Source: Amycolatopsis roodepoortensis (GTDB taxonomy: Bacteria > Actinomycetota > Actinomycetes > Mycobacteriales > Pseudonocardiaceae). From it: a stretch of DNA of 64,000 bases. The position numbers and the translations under genes are program-made. Position 1 is the first letter of the stretch; each line of letters begins with the position of its first letter. The stretch lies in NCBI RefSeq assembly GCF_014873915.1, contig NZ_JADBEJ010000002.1:1-64000 (forward strand), written 5' to 3'. Below are positions 25,202 through 36,386 of the stretch, in pieces. The notes below the pieces were generated by a model that was not told the origin of the DNA, did not search any database, and saw nothing but the letters and a program-made list of their open reading frames with translations.

Positions 25202-25840
25202 CTAGCAGCGGTTGAGCATGTCCGTCAGCGCGGTCTTCTCCGCGGACTTGATGCTCAGCTTGTACTTGTACTTCACCGTGGTCCACATCTTCGCGTAGGT
25301 GCACCAGTAGCCGACCGTCGGCGGCTTCCAGGCGTCCGGCGACTTGTCGCCCTTCTCCTGGTTGACGTTGTCGGTGACGGCGATCAGCTGCGGCGAGCTG
25401 AGGTCGTTCGCGAACGCCTGCCGCTGCGCGGTGGTCCACGACGACGCGCCGGTGCGCCACGCGGCGGCCAGCGGGACGACGTGGTCGATGTCCACATCGG
25501 ACGCCGCGCGCCAGGTGGCGCCGTCGTACGGGCTGAACCAGCTGCCGGAGACGGCGGCGCAACTGCTGTCCTGCTGGACGTTCGTCCCGTCCCGCTTCAG
25601 CACGACCTCACGGGTGTTGCAGCTGTTGCCCTGGTCGGACCAGTGCGGGAACTTGTCGCGGCTGTACCCGGTCGACGAGCCGTCCGGCTTGACGGTCAGC
25701 GAGGCGAGCTGGGACTTGGCGGTGTCCGCCGACGGGATACCCGGGGGCGTCGCTTCGGCGACGCCGACCACACCCGCCGAGACGATCGCCGAGACGGCGA
25801 GAACGGTGAAGGAGCGACGAACAGCAAGCGCAGTTGGCAT
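25202..25840 (-). CDS. secreted HNH endonuclease family protein (DUF1524-like)
   Basis: 212 aa. A Sec-type signal peptide (FTVLAVSAIVSAGVVGVAEA, cleavage near residue 30) precedes an exported nuclease domain. The catalytic motif is DVDIDHVVPLAAAW (His120 region), with a supporting NQEKGDKSPDAW segment. Four cysteines could form disulfides. Secreted proteins of this type are common in actinomycetes and probably degrade extracellular DNA. The upstream 185 bases to the next gene hold nothing I can name. Confidence 0.88.
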   Translation of the reverse strand: MPTALAVRRSFTVLAVSAIVSAGVVGVAEATPPGIPSADTAKSQLASLTVKPDGSSTGYSRDKFPHWSDQGNSCNTREVVLKRDGTNVQQDSSCAAVSGSWFSPYDGATWRAASDVDIDHVVPLAAAWRTGASSWTTAQRQAFANDLSSPQLIAVTDNVNQEKGDKSPDAWKPPTVGYWCTYAKMWTTVKYKYKLSIKSAEKTALTDMLNRC

Positions 25841-26025
25841 ATTGCTGCCTCCGTGTCAGGTTTGGGGACCTGGTCACCTTGCGGTACGGATATGGCCCAC
25901 GCAACACCATCGGATGACACTCTGCTGGCTATTCGTGAACGGAGGGTGTCACGAGCAGGTCGGACAGGGTGCCCGCGGCCGAAAAATCTTCGGAAAGTCC
26001 AGCTGAAGGTTCTGAGCCGAACGGG

Positions 26026-28047
<2,022 letters not shown>

Positions 28048-28049
28048 CC

Positions 28050-28093
28050 TCGTGAGTGGCCAGGACGGTTCTAACCGTCCTGGCCACTCACGA
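28050..28093. terminator. perfect hairpin downstream of purA (palindrome family C)
   Basis: 21-base arms (28050-28070 and 28073-28093) around the two bases CT. The outer part TCGTGAGTGGC and the centre GGTTctAACC recur in the copy at 54970, while the middle of the arms differs. It lies between purA (plus) and the osmC remnant (minus), so it may terminate from both sides. Confidence 0.8.
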
Positions 28094-28094
28094 C

Positions 28095-28412
28095 TCAGGT
28101 GAGCGAGGTCTTCACCGGCGTCGGGTTCCGGGCGCACATCGCCGAAACCCGGCCGGGTCTCCGAGAACCCGAAGAAGCCGTGCAGGTCGATGTCTCCGTC
28201 CACGGTCACTTTCACGCCGGGTTCGCCGCGGTGTCGGTGCCGCCGAGTGCGGCGGGCTCGTCCACCCCGAACGAGTGATCGCGAACCCGCACGTCGACCT
28301 GCGTCGCGGTGCCGGGGTTCAGCGCGTTGGCGACGCTGAACGAGACGGCGGCGTTGCGCGGGTCGGCGTCGACGGCGGTCTTGGTTCCTTCGATGACATC
28401 GGTCAGCGACAT
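28095..28412 (-). pseudogene. decayed OsmC-family peroxiredoxin-like gene
   Basis: Three pieces of an OsmC protein can be read on the minus strand in different frames. The first is an N-terminal part from 28412 containing VDEPAALGGTDTAANP, then a stop. A middle part starts KVTVDGDIDLHGFFGF. A C-terminal tail RNPTPVKTSLT has its stop at 28095-28097. The segment with the first catalytic Cys (the usual A-L-G-S-C region) is missing, as is the stretch around the second. I infer at least two internal deletions and loss of function. OsmC proteins reduce organic hydroperoxides. Confidence 0.75.
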
Positions 28413-28533
28413 CGGGTCACTCCAGGTCGAGGGGTCGGACGCCGCCAAGGGTGTGCCAGCGGCGGAAACCGCGCGCGTGATCTCATCTGGTGAACGGCGA
28501 AATATCCGTTGGCCGGCGCGGTTGCCGTTGAAC

Positions 28534-29469
28534 ATGACCATCGGAGTGGCACTCCCGTCCGGGGACACCGCGGACGCCGTCAACATCGTCGACGAACTCA
28601 TCACGCAGACCCGGCAGGCCGCGGACGCGGGCCTGACGTCCGTCTGGTTCTCCCAGCAGATGGAGCACGACGCGATCACCGTCGCCGCCCTCGCGGGCCG
28701 CGCCGTCCCGGGGATCACCGTCGGGACCGGCGTCGTCCCGATCTACCCACGGCATCCCTTGCTCATCACCGGTCTCGCGCAGACGGCGCAGGCGGCCACC
28801 GGGGGCCGGTTCGTCCTCGGTCTCGGAACCGGCGCGAAGAACTGGCTCGAACCGGCGTACGGCGTCGAGTACCCGTCACCGATCAAGCACCTTCGCGAGT
28901 ACCTCACGATCCTTCGGCAGGTGTTCGACGGCGGCGAAGTCGACTTCCAGGGCGAGACGGTCCAGGCGCACGCCGAGGGTTTCGCGGCTTCGCTGTCCGT
29001 CGCGGGTTCTTCGGACATCCCGGTGATCATCGCGGCGATGGGACGGCAGGCGCTGCGCGTCACCGGCGAACTCGCCGACGGCACGATCCCGTTCCTCGCC
29101 GGGCCGAAGGCCCTTTCCGGGCTGATCGTCCCGGAGATCACCAAGGCCGCCGCCGGCCGTCCGGCGCCGCGGATCATCGCGATGGCGCCGGTCGTCGTGA
29201 CCGGCGATCCCGATGCCGTCCGCGCCCAGGTCGACCGGCAGTACGCGTTCTTCCGCGACATCCCGTCCTATCGCGCGGTCTTCGACCACCAGGGCGTGGA
29301 CTCCGCCGGTGAACTGGTGATCGCCGGTGACGAGGAGACCATCGCGGCCGAGATCCGGCGGTACTTCGACGCCGGCGCGACCGAGGTCGTCGCGACGCAG
29401 AGCGGCATCCGGAACAGCGAAGAGCGGCTTCGCACCTGGAGCGTCCTCGGAGACCTCGCCAAGCGCTGA
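28534..29469 (+). CDS. F420-dependent-type LLM oxidoreductase (MSMEG_4879-like)
   Basis: 311 aa from the ATG at 28534. Luciferase-like barrel with MTIGVALPSGDTADAVNIVD and QTRQAADAGLTSVWFSQQME. These are followed by VGTGVVPIYPRHPLLITGLA and GGRFVLGLGTGAKNW. The pattern matches the actinobacterial family named after MSMEG_4879, thought to use coenzyme F420. The reaction is unknown. The frame is open 75 codons upstream, but that part lies opposite the osmC remnant. A hairpin follows the stop. Confidence 0.82.
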   Translation: MTIGVALPSGDTADAVNIVDELITQTRQAADAGLTSVWFSQQMEHDAITVAALAGRAVPGITVGTGVVPIYPRHPLLITGLAQTAQAATGGRFVLGLGTGAKNWLEPAYGVEYPSPIKHLREYLTILRQVFDGGEVDFQGETVQAHAEGFAASLSVAGSSDIPVIIAAMGRQALRVTGELADGTIPFLAGPKALSGLIVPEITKAAAGRPAPRIIAMAPVVVTGDPDAVRAQVDRQYAFFRDIPSYRAVFDHQGVDSAGELVIAGDEETIAAEIRRYFDAGATEVVATQSGIRNSEERLRTWSVLGDLAKR

Positions 29470-29485
29470 CTCCACGTGTCGTGAG

Positions 29486-29522
29486 AGGGGCGTTCGGGAC
29501 ATTCAGCGTCCTGAACGCCCCT
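29486..29522 (+). terminator. hairpin after LLM oxidoreductase gene
   Basis: AGGGGCGTTCGGGAC (29486-29500), 7-base loop, GTCCTGAACGCCCCT (29508-29522), one G/A difference, then TTAATG. It starts 17 bases after the stop. The arm composition resembles the other intergenic palindromes but is a separate family. Confidence 0.7.
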
Positions 29523-29611
29523 TTAATGACTTTGACAGGCCCAGTGGCCTTGCTCACAGCGTTCGTATTGTGCATACTCGTGCGCATTGCGAACACAGCT
29601 GGAGGTCTTCA

Positions 29612-30832
29612 ATGTCCACTGCCGCGGCCCGTTCGTGGGTGGTCCCACTCGCCTGGACGGCGGTCCTGCTCGACGGATTCGACCTGGTCGTCCTGGGTAC
29701 CGTGCTGCCGTCGCTGCTCCGTGACCACGTCTGGGGCCTGACCCCCGGCACGGCGTCGGTGATCTCGACGTTCGGCCTGATCGGCATGATGATCGGCGCG
29801 ATGGCGATCGGCACGATCACCGACGTCATCGGCCGCCGTAAGGCGTTGATCATCGCGGTCACGGCCTTCTCCGCGTTCACCGCGCTCTGCGCGATCTCGC
29901 CGTCGGCATTCGTCTTCGGTCTGCTGCGTTTCCTCGCCGGGCTGGGCCTCGGCGGCTGTCTGCCGACGGCGATCGCGCTGGTCACCGAGTACGCCCGCAA
30001 GGGCAAGGGCGGCAGCGCGACCACCACGGTGATGACCGGCTACCACGTCGGCGCGGTGCTCACGGCCCTGCTCGGTATCTGGCTGATCCAGCCGCTCGGC
30101 TGGCGCGCGATGTTCGTGGCCGGTGCGCTGCCGGCGCTCGTGCTGGTGCCGCTGATGATCAAGTACCTGCCGGAATCCGAGTCCTTCGAGCGGGCGCGGG
30201 AGACGCAGGAGAAGTCGGCGACACAGGTCGTCGGAGGGCTGTTCCGCGGCGGGCTCCTGCGCGCCACCATCGCCTTCTGGGTGACGTCGTTCATGGGGCT
30301 GCTGCTGGTCTACGGGCTCAACACCTGGCTGCCGGAGATCATGCGCCAGGCCGGGTACCCGCTGGGCGCGGCGCTCGGGCTGCTGCTCACGCTGAACCTC
30401 GGCGGCGTGGTCGGCCTGCTCGTCGCGGGCCGGGTGGCGGACAAGGCCGGCGTGCGGCCCGCGGTGATCTCCTGGTTCCTCGGGGCGGCGGTGTTCCTCG
30501 CCCTGCTGAGCGTGAAGCTGCCCGCTGTCGGCCTGTACGTGGCCGTGTTCCTCACCGGCGGTTTCGTGTTCAGCGCGCAGGTGCTCGTGTACGCCTACAT
30601 CGGCAAGACCTACCCGGATGTCATGCGTGCCACCGGGATCGGCTGGGCGGCGGGTGTCGGCCGCGTCGGCGCGATCTGCGGCCCGATCCTCGGCGGCGCG
30701 CTGCTGAGCGCCGGAATCGCGTACCCGTGGGGTTTCTACGCCTTCGCCGGAGTCGGGGCGCTGGGAGCGGCCGCGGTGACCGTGGTCCGGGCCGGCCGCT
30801 CCCAGGAAAACGCCGCTACCCCAGTTCCTTGA
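29612..30832 (+). CDS. MFS transporter, aromatic acid:H+ symporter type
   Basis: 406 aa from the ATG at 29612. Twelve transmembrane segments. Helix 1 carries LDGFDLVVLGTVLPSLL, the D-G-(F/Y)-D motif of the AAHS family (PcaK/BenK type). The loop 2-3 motif is GTITDVIGRRKALI, and loop 8-9 has VADKAGVRP. Proton-coupled uptake of a benzoate- or hydroxybenzoate-like acid is expected, though no ring-cleavage genes are nearby. Its 3' end overlaps the convergent amino-acid permease gene by 17 bases. Confidence 0.87.
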   Translation: MSTAAARSWVVPLAWTAVLLDGFDLVVLGTVLPSLLRDHVWGLTPGTASVISTFGLIGMMIGAMAIGTITDVIGRRKALIIAVTAFSAFTALCAISPSAFVFGLLRFLAGLGLGGCLPTAIALVTEYARKGKGGSATTTVMTGYHVGAVLTALLGIWLIQPLGWRAMFVAGALPALVLVPLMIKYLPESESFERARETQEKSATQVVGGLFRGGLLRATIAFWVTSFMGLLLVYGLNTWLPEIMRQAGYPLGAALGLLLTLNLGGVVGLLVAGRVADKAGVRPAVISWFLGAAVFLALLSVKLPAVGLYVAVFLTGGFVFSAQVLVYAYIGKTYPDVMRATGIGWAAGVGRVGAICGPILGGALLSAGIAYPWGFYAFAGVGALGAAAVTVVRAGRSQENAATPVP

Positions 30833-32354
30833 GTTCCCTTTCCACCGCGGCGAGTTCTTCCTCGGAACCCTGCACCTTCGGGCCGGTGAACCACTTGCGT
30901 GCCGAGGCGAACCACCACACCGCCGCACCGCCGAGTACGACGAGGAAGGCGATGGGCGTGTAGTTGAAACTGTCGATGGTGACCGGTGATCCTTGCGGGA
31001 GCATGAAAAGCACGAAGATGAAGCACACCCACACGGTCGCGATGGTCCCGACGAGCTTGCCCCAGCGGCCGAGATTCCACGGTCCTGGTTCGAAATCGTC
31101 GCCCTTGCGCACCCGCAGGAACACCGGGATCACGTAGGCCACGTAAAGGCCGACGACGGCGATCGAGGTCACCGCCGCGTACGCGGTCGCGCTCCACAAG
31201 TACGGCAGGGCGAGCAGGAGCGCGCCGCCCGCGGCCAGCCACACCGCGTTGGTCGGCGTCTGGGTGCGCTTGTTGATGCGGTGCCAGAACTTCGAACCCG
31301 GGATCGCGCCGTCGCGGGCGAAGGCGTAGATCATCCGGGAGTTCGCGGTCACCGACGCCATCCCGCAGAACAACTGTGCGCCGATGCAGATCAGCAGCAG
31401 GAACTTGCCGGTCGTCGCGCCGGTCGCGTCGATGAAGATCTGCGCGGGCGGCACCCCGGTTTCGGAGCCGGCGGCGCCTTCGTAGTCCTGGATGGCGAAC
31501 GTGAGGCCGATCAGCAGGATCCAGCCGGCGACCAGCGAGACGAGGATCGAGTTGATGATCCCGCGCGGCCCGGCCTTCGCCGCGTTCTTGGTCTCCTCGG
31601 TCATATGGGCCGAGGCGTCGTAGCCGGTGAGTGTGTACTGCGCGAGCAGGAGGCCCAGTAAGAAGACGTAGACCGGCGACGCCCAGCCTGTGTTGTTGAC
31701 GAACTCGCCGAAGACGAACGACGCGTCCTGGTGCTTCTCGGGAACGATGATCAGCACCCCGACGATGACCAGCACACCCGCCAGATGCCACCACACGCTG
31801 ATGCTGTTCAGCAGCGCGACGATCTTGACGCCGAAGGTGTTCAGGAGTCCGTGGATCACCAGGATGATCGCCAGCAACAGGATCGTGTTGCCCGGTGTCG
31901 CCTCGAAGCCGAACTGCAGATCGAGGAAGGCGTTGAGGAACAGCGCCGCGCCGAAGTCGATCCCCGCGGTGACGGCGATCTGCCCGATGAGGTTGAACCA
32001 GCCGGTGAACCACGACCACGCCGCGCCGTTGCGCGGGGCGAGCTTCGCCGCCCAGTAGTAGAGGCCGCCCGCGGTCGGGTAGCTGGAGCAGACCTCGGCC
32101 ATGCCCAGCCCGACCAGGATGACGAACAGGCCGACCAGCGGCCAGCCCCAGATCATCGCGGCGGGCCCGCCGGTCTTCATGCCGAACCCGTAGAGGGTCA
32201 GGCAGCCGGAGAGGATCGAGATGATCGTGAAGGAGACGGCGAAGTTGGAGAAGGCCGACATCGTGCGCCGGAGTTCCTGCGCGTAGCCGAGTTGGTGGAG
32301 CCGGGCACTGTCTTCGTCGGCGGGTTCTGCGGCCTGCTTGTCAGAGACATCCAT
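30816..32354 (-). CDS. APC-family amino acid permease (GABA permease-like)
   Basis: 512 aa with about 12 transmembrane helices. Typical eukaryote-like APC features are RRTMSAFSNFAVSFTIISIL, SSYPTAGGLYYWAAKLAPRN, YDASAHMTEETKNAAKAGPR and ANSRMIYAFARDGAIPGSKF. Members take up GABA, choline or other amino acids; the substrate here is not fixed. The gene converges on the AAHS carrier. The gap upstream (32355-32643) carries the hairpin at 32508 and no recognisable gene. Confidence 0.9.
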   Translation of the reverse strand: MDVSDKQAAEPADEDSARLHQLGYAQELRRTMSAFSNFAVSFTIISILSGCLTLYGFGMKTGGPAAMIWGWPLVGLFVILVGLGMAEVCSSYPTAGGLYYWAAKLAPRNGAAWSWFTGWFNLIGQIAVTAGIDFGAALFLNAFLDLQFGFEATPGNTILLLAIILVIHGLLNTFGVKIVALLNSISVWWHLAGVLVIVGVLIIVPEKHQDASFVFGEFVNNTGWASPVYVFLLGLLLAQYTLTGYDASAHMTEETKNAAKAGPRGIINSILVSLVAGWILLIGLTFAIQDYEGAAGSETGVPPAQIFIDATGATTGKFLLLICIGAQLFCGMASVTANSRMIYAFARDGAIPGSKFWHRINKRTQTPTNAVWLAAGGALLLALPYLWSATAYAAVTSIAVVGLYVAYVIPVFLRVRKGDDFEPGPWNLGRWGKLVGTIATVWVCFIFVLFMLPQGSPVTIDSFNYTPIAFLVVLGGAAVWWFASARKWFTGPKVQGSEEELAAVERELKELG

Positions 32355-32507
32355 CGGGCACCCACTTCAAAGGTATGCGGACAGACCATTGAGATCCGCC
32401 GAAATTAGGCCCGCCGACCTGCGCATGTCAAGGTCCCGTCAAGACCTCGCCCCCTCCGGACGCAAGGAATAGCTCGCCCGGCGCGGTGCGAGTGTCACCG
32501 TGGGTGA

Positions 32508-32555
32508 GGGGTGTGTGGAAATAGGGACGTTGAACGTCTCTATCTCCACACACCC
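32508..32555. repeat. 48-bp imperfect palindrome
   Basis: The left arm begins GGGTGTGTGG and the right arm ends CCACACACCC, with a GACGTT/AACGTC centre and two arm differences. It lies between the permease promoter and the glpQ terminator region, about 150 bases upstream of the permease start. It could be an operator or an inert repeat. Confidence 0.6.
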
Positions 32556-32643
32556 GTCACGTCTCAGGCGATCTGGCCGCGGTGACCAGACCTGTCACAC
32601 GGTCGGCGCCCCACCTGGGCCAACCGAACCGGCGCTCTCGAAA

Positions 32644-32696
32644 TACGTGAAGGCCCCCTTCACTGCGCTAGACGCAGTGAAGGGGGCCTTCACGTA
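32644..32696. repeat. palindrome family A, copy 2
   Basis: Perfect 24-base arms (32644-32667, 32673-32696) with loop CTAGA. The arms carry the nested GAAGGCCCCCTTC. It ends 9 bases after the stop of the minus-strand glycerophosphodiesterase gene and can act as its terminator. Confidence 0.85.
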
Positions 32697-32705
32697 CTGC
32701 GGAGG

Positions 32706-33824
32706 TCAGCGCCCCTGGAACGCCTTCACGGCCTCCAGTGCGGTGTCCGGGTGGTCCGAGAAGTACCCGTCGACACCCGCCTTGAGGAACGCCTCCTGCT
32801 CGGCGAACGTGTTGCCGTACTCGGCGAGGTTCGCCGACGAGCGCAGGCTCTGCGGGAGGAAGTTGTTCTCGTTGCGGAACGTGTACGGCCCGACCTTCAG
32901 CCCGGCCTGGTGCGCGTCGGCGACGAGCCTGGTCGGCTGCCCCAGCGCGCCGTTCACCACCGGGATGACCTGCGCCTTCTCCGGGCCCAGGTAGTCCGCG
33001 TACTTCGAGATCTCCTTCAGGCCCGCCGGCGTCACGAGGTCGGCGTACGTCCGCGGGTCACCCTTCGCGACGAAGTCGGCCGGAGCGCCGGTCGCCGAGG
33101 TCAGCTGCAGCAGCGGCACCCGCACCTGCCGCGAGAGCGCGATCAGGTTCGACACCTCGAACGACTGGATGATCACTGGCGCCTTCGGGTGGTTGAGCCC
33201 GTTGCGCTTGATCAGCTCGACCAGCTTCGGCTCGGTCGGGTTCTTGATCGACGAGAAGTAGGTCGAGTGCTTGATCTCCGGGTACGTCCCCAGCTCACGG
33301 CGCAGCTCGCGGCCGAGACGGCGCGTCAGGTCGAGCACCTCCTGGTAGGTGGCGATCTGGTAGCGGCCGTCGTAGATCTTGTTGTTCGGGCGCAGCTGCG
33401 GGATCCGCTCGGTCGCGCGCAGGGTCTTCAGCTCGGCGAGCGTGAAGTCCTCGGTGAACCAGCCGGTGTACGACGTGCCGTCGATGACCTTCGTCGTCTT
33501 CCGGTTCGCGAACTCGGGGTGCTTCGCGACGTCGGTGGTCCCGCCGATCTCGTTCTCGTGCCGGGCGACGAGCTGGCCGTCCTTGGTGGGCACGAGGTCG
33601 ACGTCGACCCAGTCGACGCCCTGGCGGTAGGCGAGCTCATACGAGGCGAGCGTGTGCTCCGGCCGGTAGCCGGGGGCGCCGCGGTGTCCGACGATCACCG
33701 GACCATCGTGACCCTTCGCCAGCGCCGACACATCTTGGGCGCTCGGCTCGGCGGCGCCGGCCAGCCCGGTGACGCTGAGTACGGCGAGTCCGGACAGGGC
33801 GAGCACGCCCAGGCGCTTTCGCAT
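32706..33824 (-). CDS. glpQ: secreted glycerophosphodiester phosphodiesterase
   Basis: 372 aa. Signal peptide VLALSGLAVLSVTGLAGAA with a basic N-terminus. The GDPD domain has the catalytic HRGAPGYRPEHTLASY near residue 45, VDLVPTKDGQLVARHE for the metal site, and EIKHSTYF in mid-domain. The closing segment is KAGVDGYFSDHPDTALEAVK. It splits glycerophosphodiesters to glycerol-3-phosphate and an alcohol outside the cell, for phosphate or carbon supply. It is divergent from purD across 176 bases in which I see no clear operator. Confidence 0.93.
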   Translation of the reverse strand: MRKRLGVLALSGLAVLSVTGLAGAAEPSAQDVSALAKGHDGPVIVGHRGAPGYRPEHTLASYELAYRQGVDWVDVDLVPTKDGQLVARHENEIGGTTDVAKHPEFANRKTTKVIDGTSYTGWFTEDFTLAELKTLRATERIPQLRPNNKIYDGRYQIATYQEVLDLTRRLGRELRRELGTYPEIKHSTYFSSIKNPTEPKLVELIKRNGLNHPKAPVIIQSFEVSNLIALSRQVRVPLLQLTSATGAPADFVAKGDPRTYADLVTPAGLKEISKYADYLGPEKAQVIPVVNGALGQPTRLVADAHQAGLKVGPYTFRNENNFLPQSLRSSANLAEYGNTFAEQEAFLKAGVDGYFSDHPDTALEAVKAFQGR

Positions 33825-34000
33825 GGTGGGGAACCTCTTTCGCTTGAACTCGGGGTACCGCGCAACCCTTGACGCAGGAGGCGTCCGGACGGCGAAGACG
33901 GACCGGCGGAGCGCTGACCGCCGGGTGAACGCCGGATGGAACCACCCGCTCGAGGACGGCGACGTCTCTGTAGCTCACCGGCCCGGTTACCCTGTGCGTC

Positions 34001-35263
34001 GTGCGCGTACTGGTAATCGGGTCCGGCGCCCGTGAGCATGCACTCGTCCTCGCGGTCGCGGAAGACCCTTCCGTCACCGCACTGGCCTGTGCCCCGGGCA
34101 ACGCCGGCACCGCAGCGGTGGCCGAGCAACTCGGCGTGGACGCGGCCGACCCCGAGTCCGTGTCCGCCCTCGCCAAGCAGTGGCAGGCGGATCTGGTGGT
34201 GGTCGGTCCCGAGGTCCCGCTGGTGGCCGGTGTCGCCGACGCGGTCCGGAAGGCGGGCATCGCCTGCTTCGGCCCGTCCGCGTCCGCGGCGAGGATCGAG
34301 GGCTCGAAGGCGTTCGCGAAGGACGTCATGGCGGCCGCGAAGGTGCCGACGGCGCACTGCGAGGTCGTCGACAACCCGGCCCGGCTCGACGCCGCGCTCG
34401 GCCGTTTCGGCCCCACCTGGGTGGTCAAGGACGACGGTCTCGCCGCGGGCAAGGGCGTCGTGGTCACCACGGACGTCGACGTCGCGCGCAAGCACGCCCT
34501 GATGCTGCTCGACGGCGGCCACCCGGTGCTCCTGGAGTCCTTCCTCGACGGCCCTGAGGCCTCTCTCTTCTGCTTCGTCGACGGCCGCACGGTCGTGCCG
34601 TTGCTGCCCGCGCAGGACTTCAAGCGTGTCGGCGACGGCGACGCGGGCCCGAACACCGGCGGCATGGGTGCGTACGCGCCGTTGCCGTGGGCGCCGAAGG
34701 ACCTGGTCGACGACGTCGTCGCCCGCATCGTGCAGCCCGTGGTCGACGAGCTCGACAACCGCGGCGCCACCTTCTCCGGCCTGCTCTACGCCGGTCTCGC
34801 GCTGACTTCCGAGGGCCCGCAGGTCATCGAGTTCAACTGCCGGTTCGGCGACCCGGAGACCCAGGTCGTCCTGGCGCTGCTGCGCAGCCCGCTCGGCAAG
34901 GTCCTGCACGCGACGGCGACCGGCAAGCTCGCCGAACTGCCGCCGCTGGAGTGGGACTCCGGCGCGGCGGTCACCGTCGTGCTCGCCGCGGACGGCTACC
35001 CCGGCAAGCCGAGGACCGGCGACGTCATCACCGGTGGCGAGCTCGAAGGCGTGCTCCACGCCGGCACCCGCCGCCGCGACGACGGCGCCGTGGTCTCCTC
35101 CGGCGGCCGGGTGCTGTCGGTCGTCGGCACCGGCAAGAACCTGAAGGCCGCCCGCAAGGACGCCTACGCGACGGTCGAGAAGGTCCACCTGGCCGGCTCC
35201 CACCACCGCACCGACATCGCCCTGCTCGCCGCCAAGGGAGAGATCGCCACCCCGGTCTCGTGA
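34001..35263 (+). CDS. purD: phosphoribosylamine-glycine ligase (GARS)
   Basis: 420 aa from a GTG start, the usual size. ATP-grasp enzyme that joins glycine to phosphoribosylamine. Motifs are [19 protein letters not shown] at the N-terminus, [19 protein letters not shown] and [14 protein letters not shown]. The family signature lies in [10 protein letters not shown] and [20 protein letters not shown]. The other purine genes purA, purB and purC lie within 23 kb but in separate units. Confidence 0.97.
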   Translation: MRVLVIGSGAREHALVLAVAEDPSVTALACAPGNAGTAAVAEQLGVDAADPESVSALAKQWQADLVVVGPEVPLVAGVADAVRKAGIACFGPSASAARIEGSKAFAKDVMAAAKVPTAHCEVVDNPARLDAALGRFGPTWVVKDDGLAAGKGVVVTTDVDVARKHALMLLDGGHPVLLESFLDGPEASLFCFVDGRTVVPLLPAQDFKRVGDGDAGPNTGGMGAYAPLPWAPKDLVDDVVARIVQPVVDELDNRGATFSGLLYAGLALTSEGPQVIEFNCRFGDPETQVVLALLRSPLGKVLHATATGKLAELPPLEWDSGAAVTVVLAADGYPGKPRTGDVITGGELEGVLHAGTRRRDDGAVVSSGGRVLSVVGTGKNLKAARKDAYATVEKVHLAGSHHRTDIALLAAKGEIATPVS

Positions 35264-35397
35264 ATCCCGGACGGAACCGCCCGGGCGACCGCTGCGTCTA
35301 ACCCGGTATTTCCTGAGAAGCTTAGGCGCTCGATACATCGGCGTTGGTAGCCTCGACAGGGCGAACGGTCACCGTGCGTGTTTCCAAGGGGTGGGGA

Positions 35398-35784
35398 ATG
35401 GCAGCATCGAGCAAGATCCAGGACCTCACGTCGGCGGTCCCGACGCCACCGTCGGTGGCCGACATCAGAGTCGATCCGTCGAAGCTGCTCGAAGTCGCGA
35501 AGATCGTCGAAGAGCAGGTCGACGCGTTGCAGGACAAGCTCATGACGCGGCTGGACCAGCTGCGTATCGACACACCGGCCAACGACACCGTGAGCGTGCA
35601 CGCGACCAGCGTCTGGAACGAGCTCGTGGCCGACGGCGACCAGTCGTACGCCGCGCAGGTCCGCGCCTACGTTGCCGGTCTCCGTGGCCTGGTCGGCCAG
35701 CTCCGCACGGCGGCCAAGGAGTACAAGACCAGTGATGCGGACAAGGCCGCCGCGTTCGGGGACCGTGGTGTACACCGGGCGTAG
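35398..35784 (+). CDS. EspC/WXG100-like ESX secretion-associated protein
   Basis: 128 aa from the ATG at 35398. Small helical protein with IRVDPSKLLEVAKIVEEQVD and a second helix pair RAYVAGLRGLVGQLRTAAKE, the two-helix-hairpin style of type VII secretion substrates and EspC-like proteins. The central SVWNELV contains the Trp. It is the first gene of a tightly packed ESX-type locus and overlaps the lipoprotein gene that follows. Export through an ESX system is inferred. Confidence 0.7.
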   Translation: MAASSKIQDLTSAVPTPPSVADIRVDPSKLLEVAKIVEEQVDALQDKLMTRLDQLRIDTPANDTVSVHATSVWNELVADGDQSYAAQVRAYVAGLRGLVGQLRTAAKEYKTSDADKAAAFGDRGVHRA

Positions 35785-36376
35785 GCCTCGTGTGCTGGTG
35801 ACCGGCGGGGTGCTCACCCTCGCGCTGGCCGGATGCGCCACGGACACGGGCGGGCAGGCGTTCCCCGACGAACCGGCGCTGGCCTCGGTCACGCAGGGCG
35901 CCAAGGCGTCGGCGCTGCCCGCCAGGCCCGCCGAACTGAGCCTCCAGGGTGTCGACCCGTGCGCGCTGCTCACCGATCCGCAGCTCGACCAGCTCAAGAT
36001 CAACAGCAAACCGCGCGCGGCCGCGGAACCGATCGACGGCCCCACCTGTGTCCTCGACGCGGACGCCGCGCAGCCCTTCCACAGCTATTACGTCCGCACG
36101 ATCACCGCGGACGTCGAAGAATGGTTCACCGGCAAGCGCCGCAAGAACAGCATGACGACGGAACCGACGGCGGTCGGCGGGTTCCCCGCCATCAGGAACC
36201 ACCGTGACGCCGGCACACCGGGCGACTGCGAAACGCTCGTCGGGGTCGCTCAGGGACAGACGCTGGCGGTGCGGGCGGTCACCGTCACCGCCGGCGCGTT
36301 CACCATGCCGCAGCTGTGCGAGATGTCCGCACAGGCGGCCGATTCGGCTTTGCAGACCTTGAAAGCACGCAACTAG
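35768..36376 (+). CDS. DUF3558-family lipoprotein
   Basis: 202 aa from the GTG at 35768, chosen because GGGGA lies six bases upstream; GTG at 35765 is the alternative. The lipobox LTLALAGC places the lipid-modified Cys at about residue 22. The mature part has GVDPCALLTDPQLDQLKI and later paired Cys (TCVLD, GDCET, LCEMS), typical of DUF3558 lipoproteins of Pseudonocardiaceae and mycobacteria. The function of the family is unknown. It sits between ESX-type genes, so a cell-envelope role in that locus is plausible. Confidence 0.8.
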   Translation: MYTGRRPRVLVTGGVLTLALAGCATDTGGQAFPDEPALASVTQGAKASALPARPAELSLQGVDPCALLTDPQLDQLKINSKPRAAAEPIDGPTCVLDADAAQPFHSYYVRTITADVEEWFTGKRRKNSMTTEPTAVGGFPAIRNHRDAGTPGDCETLVGVAQGQTLAVRAVTVTAGAFTMPQLCEMSAQAADSALQTLKARN

Positions 36377-36386
36377 GGAGGGCGGC

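Noticed and set aside
33960..34000. Possible tRNA-like segment (GTAGCTCA) ahead of purD
   Set aside because: No cloverleaf, no T-loop GTTCGA box and no acceptor pairing could be found.
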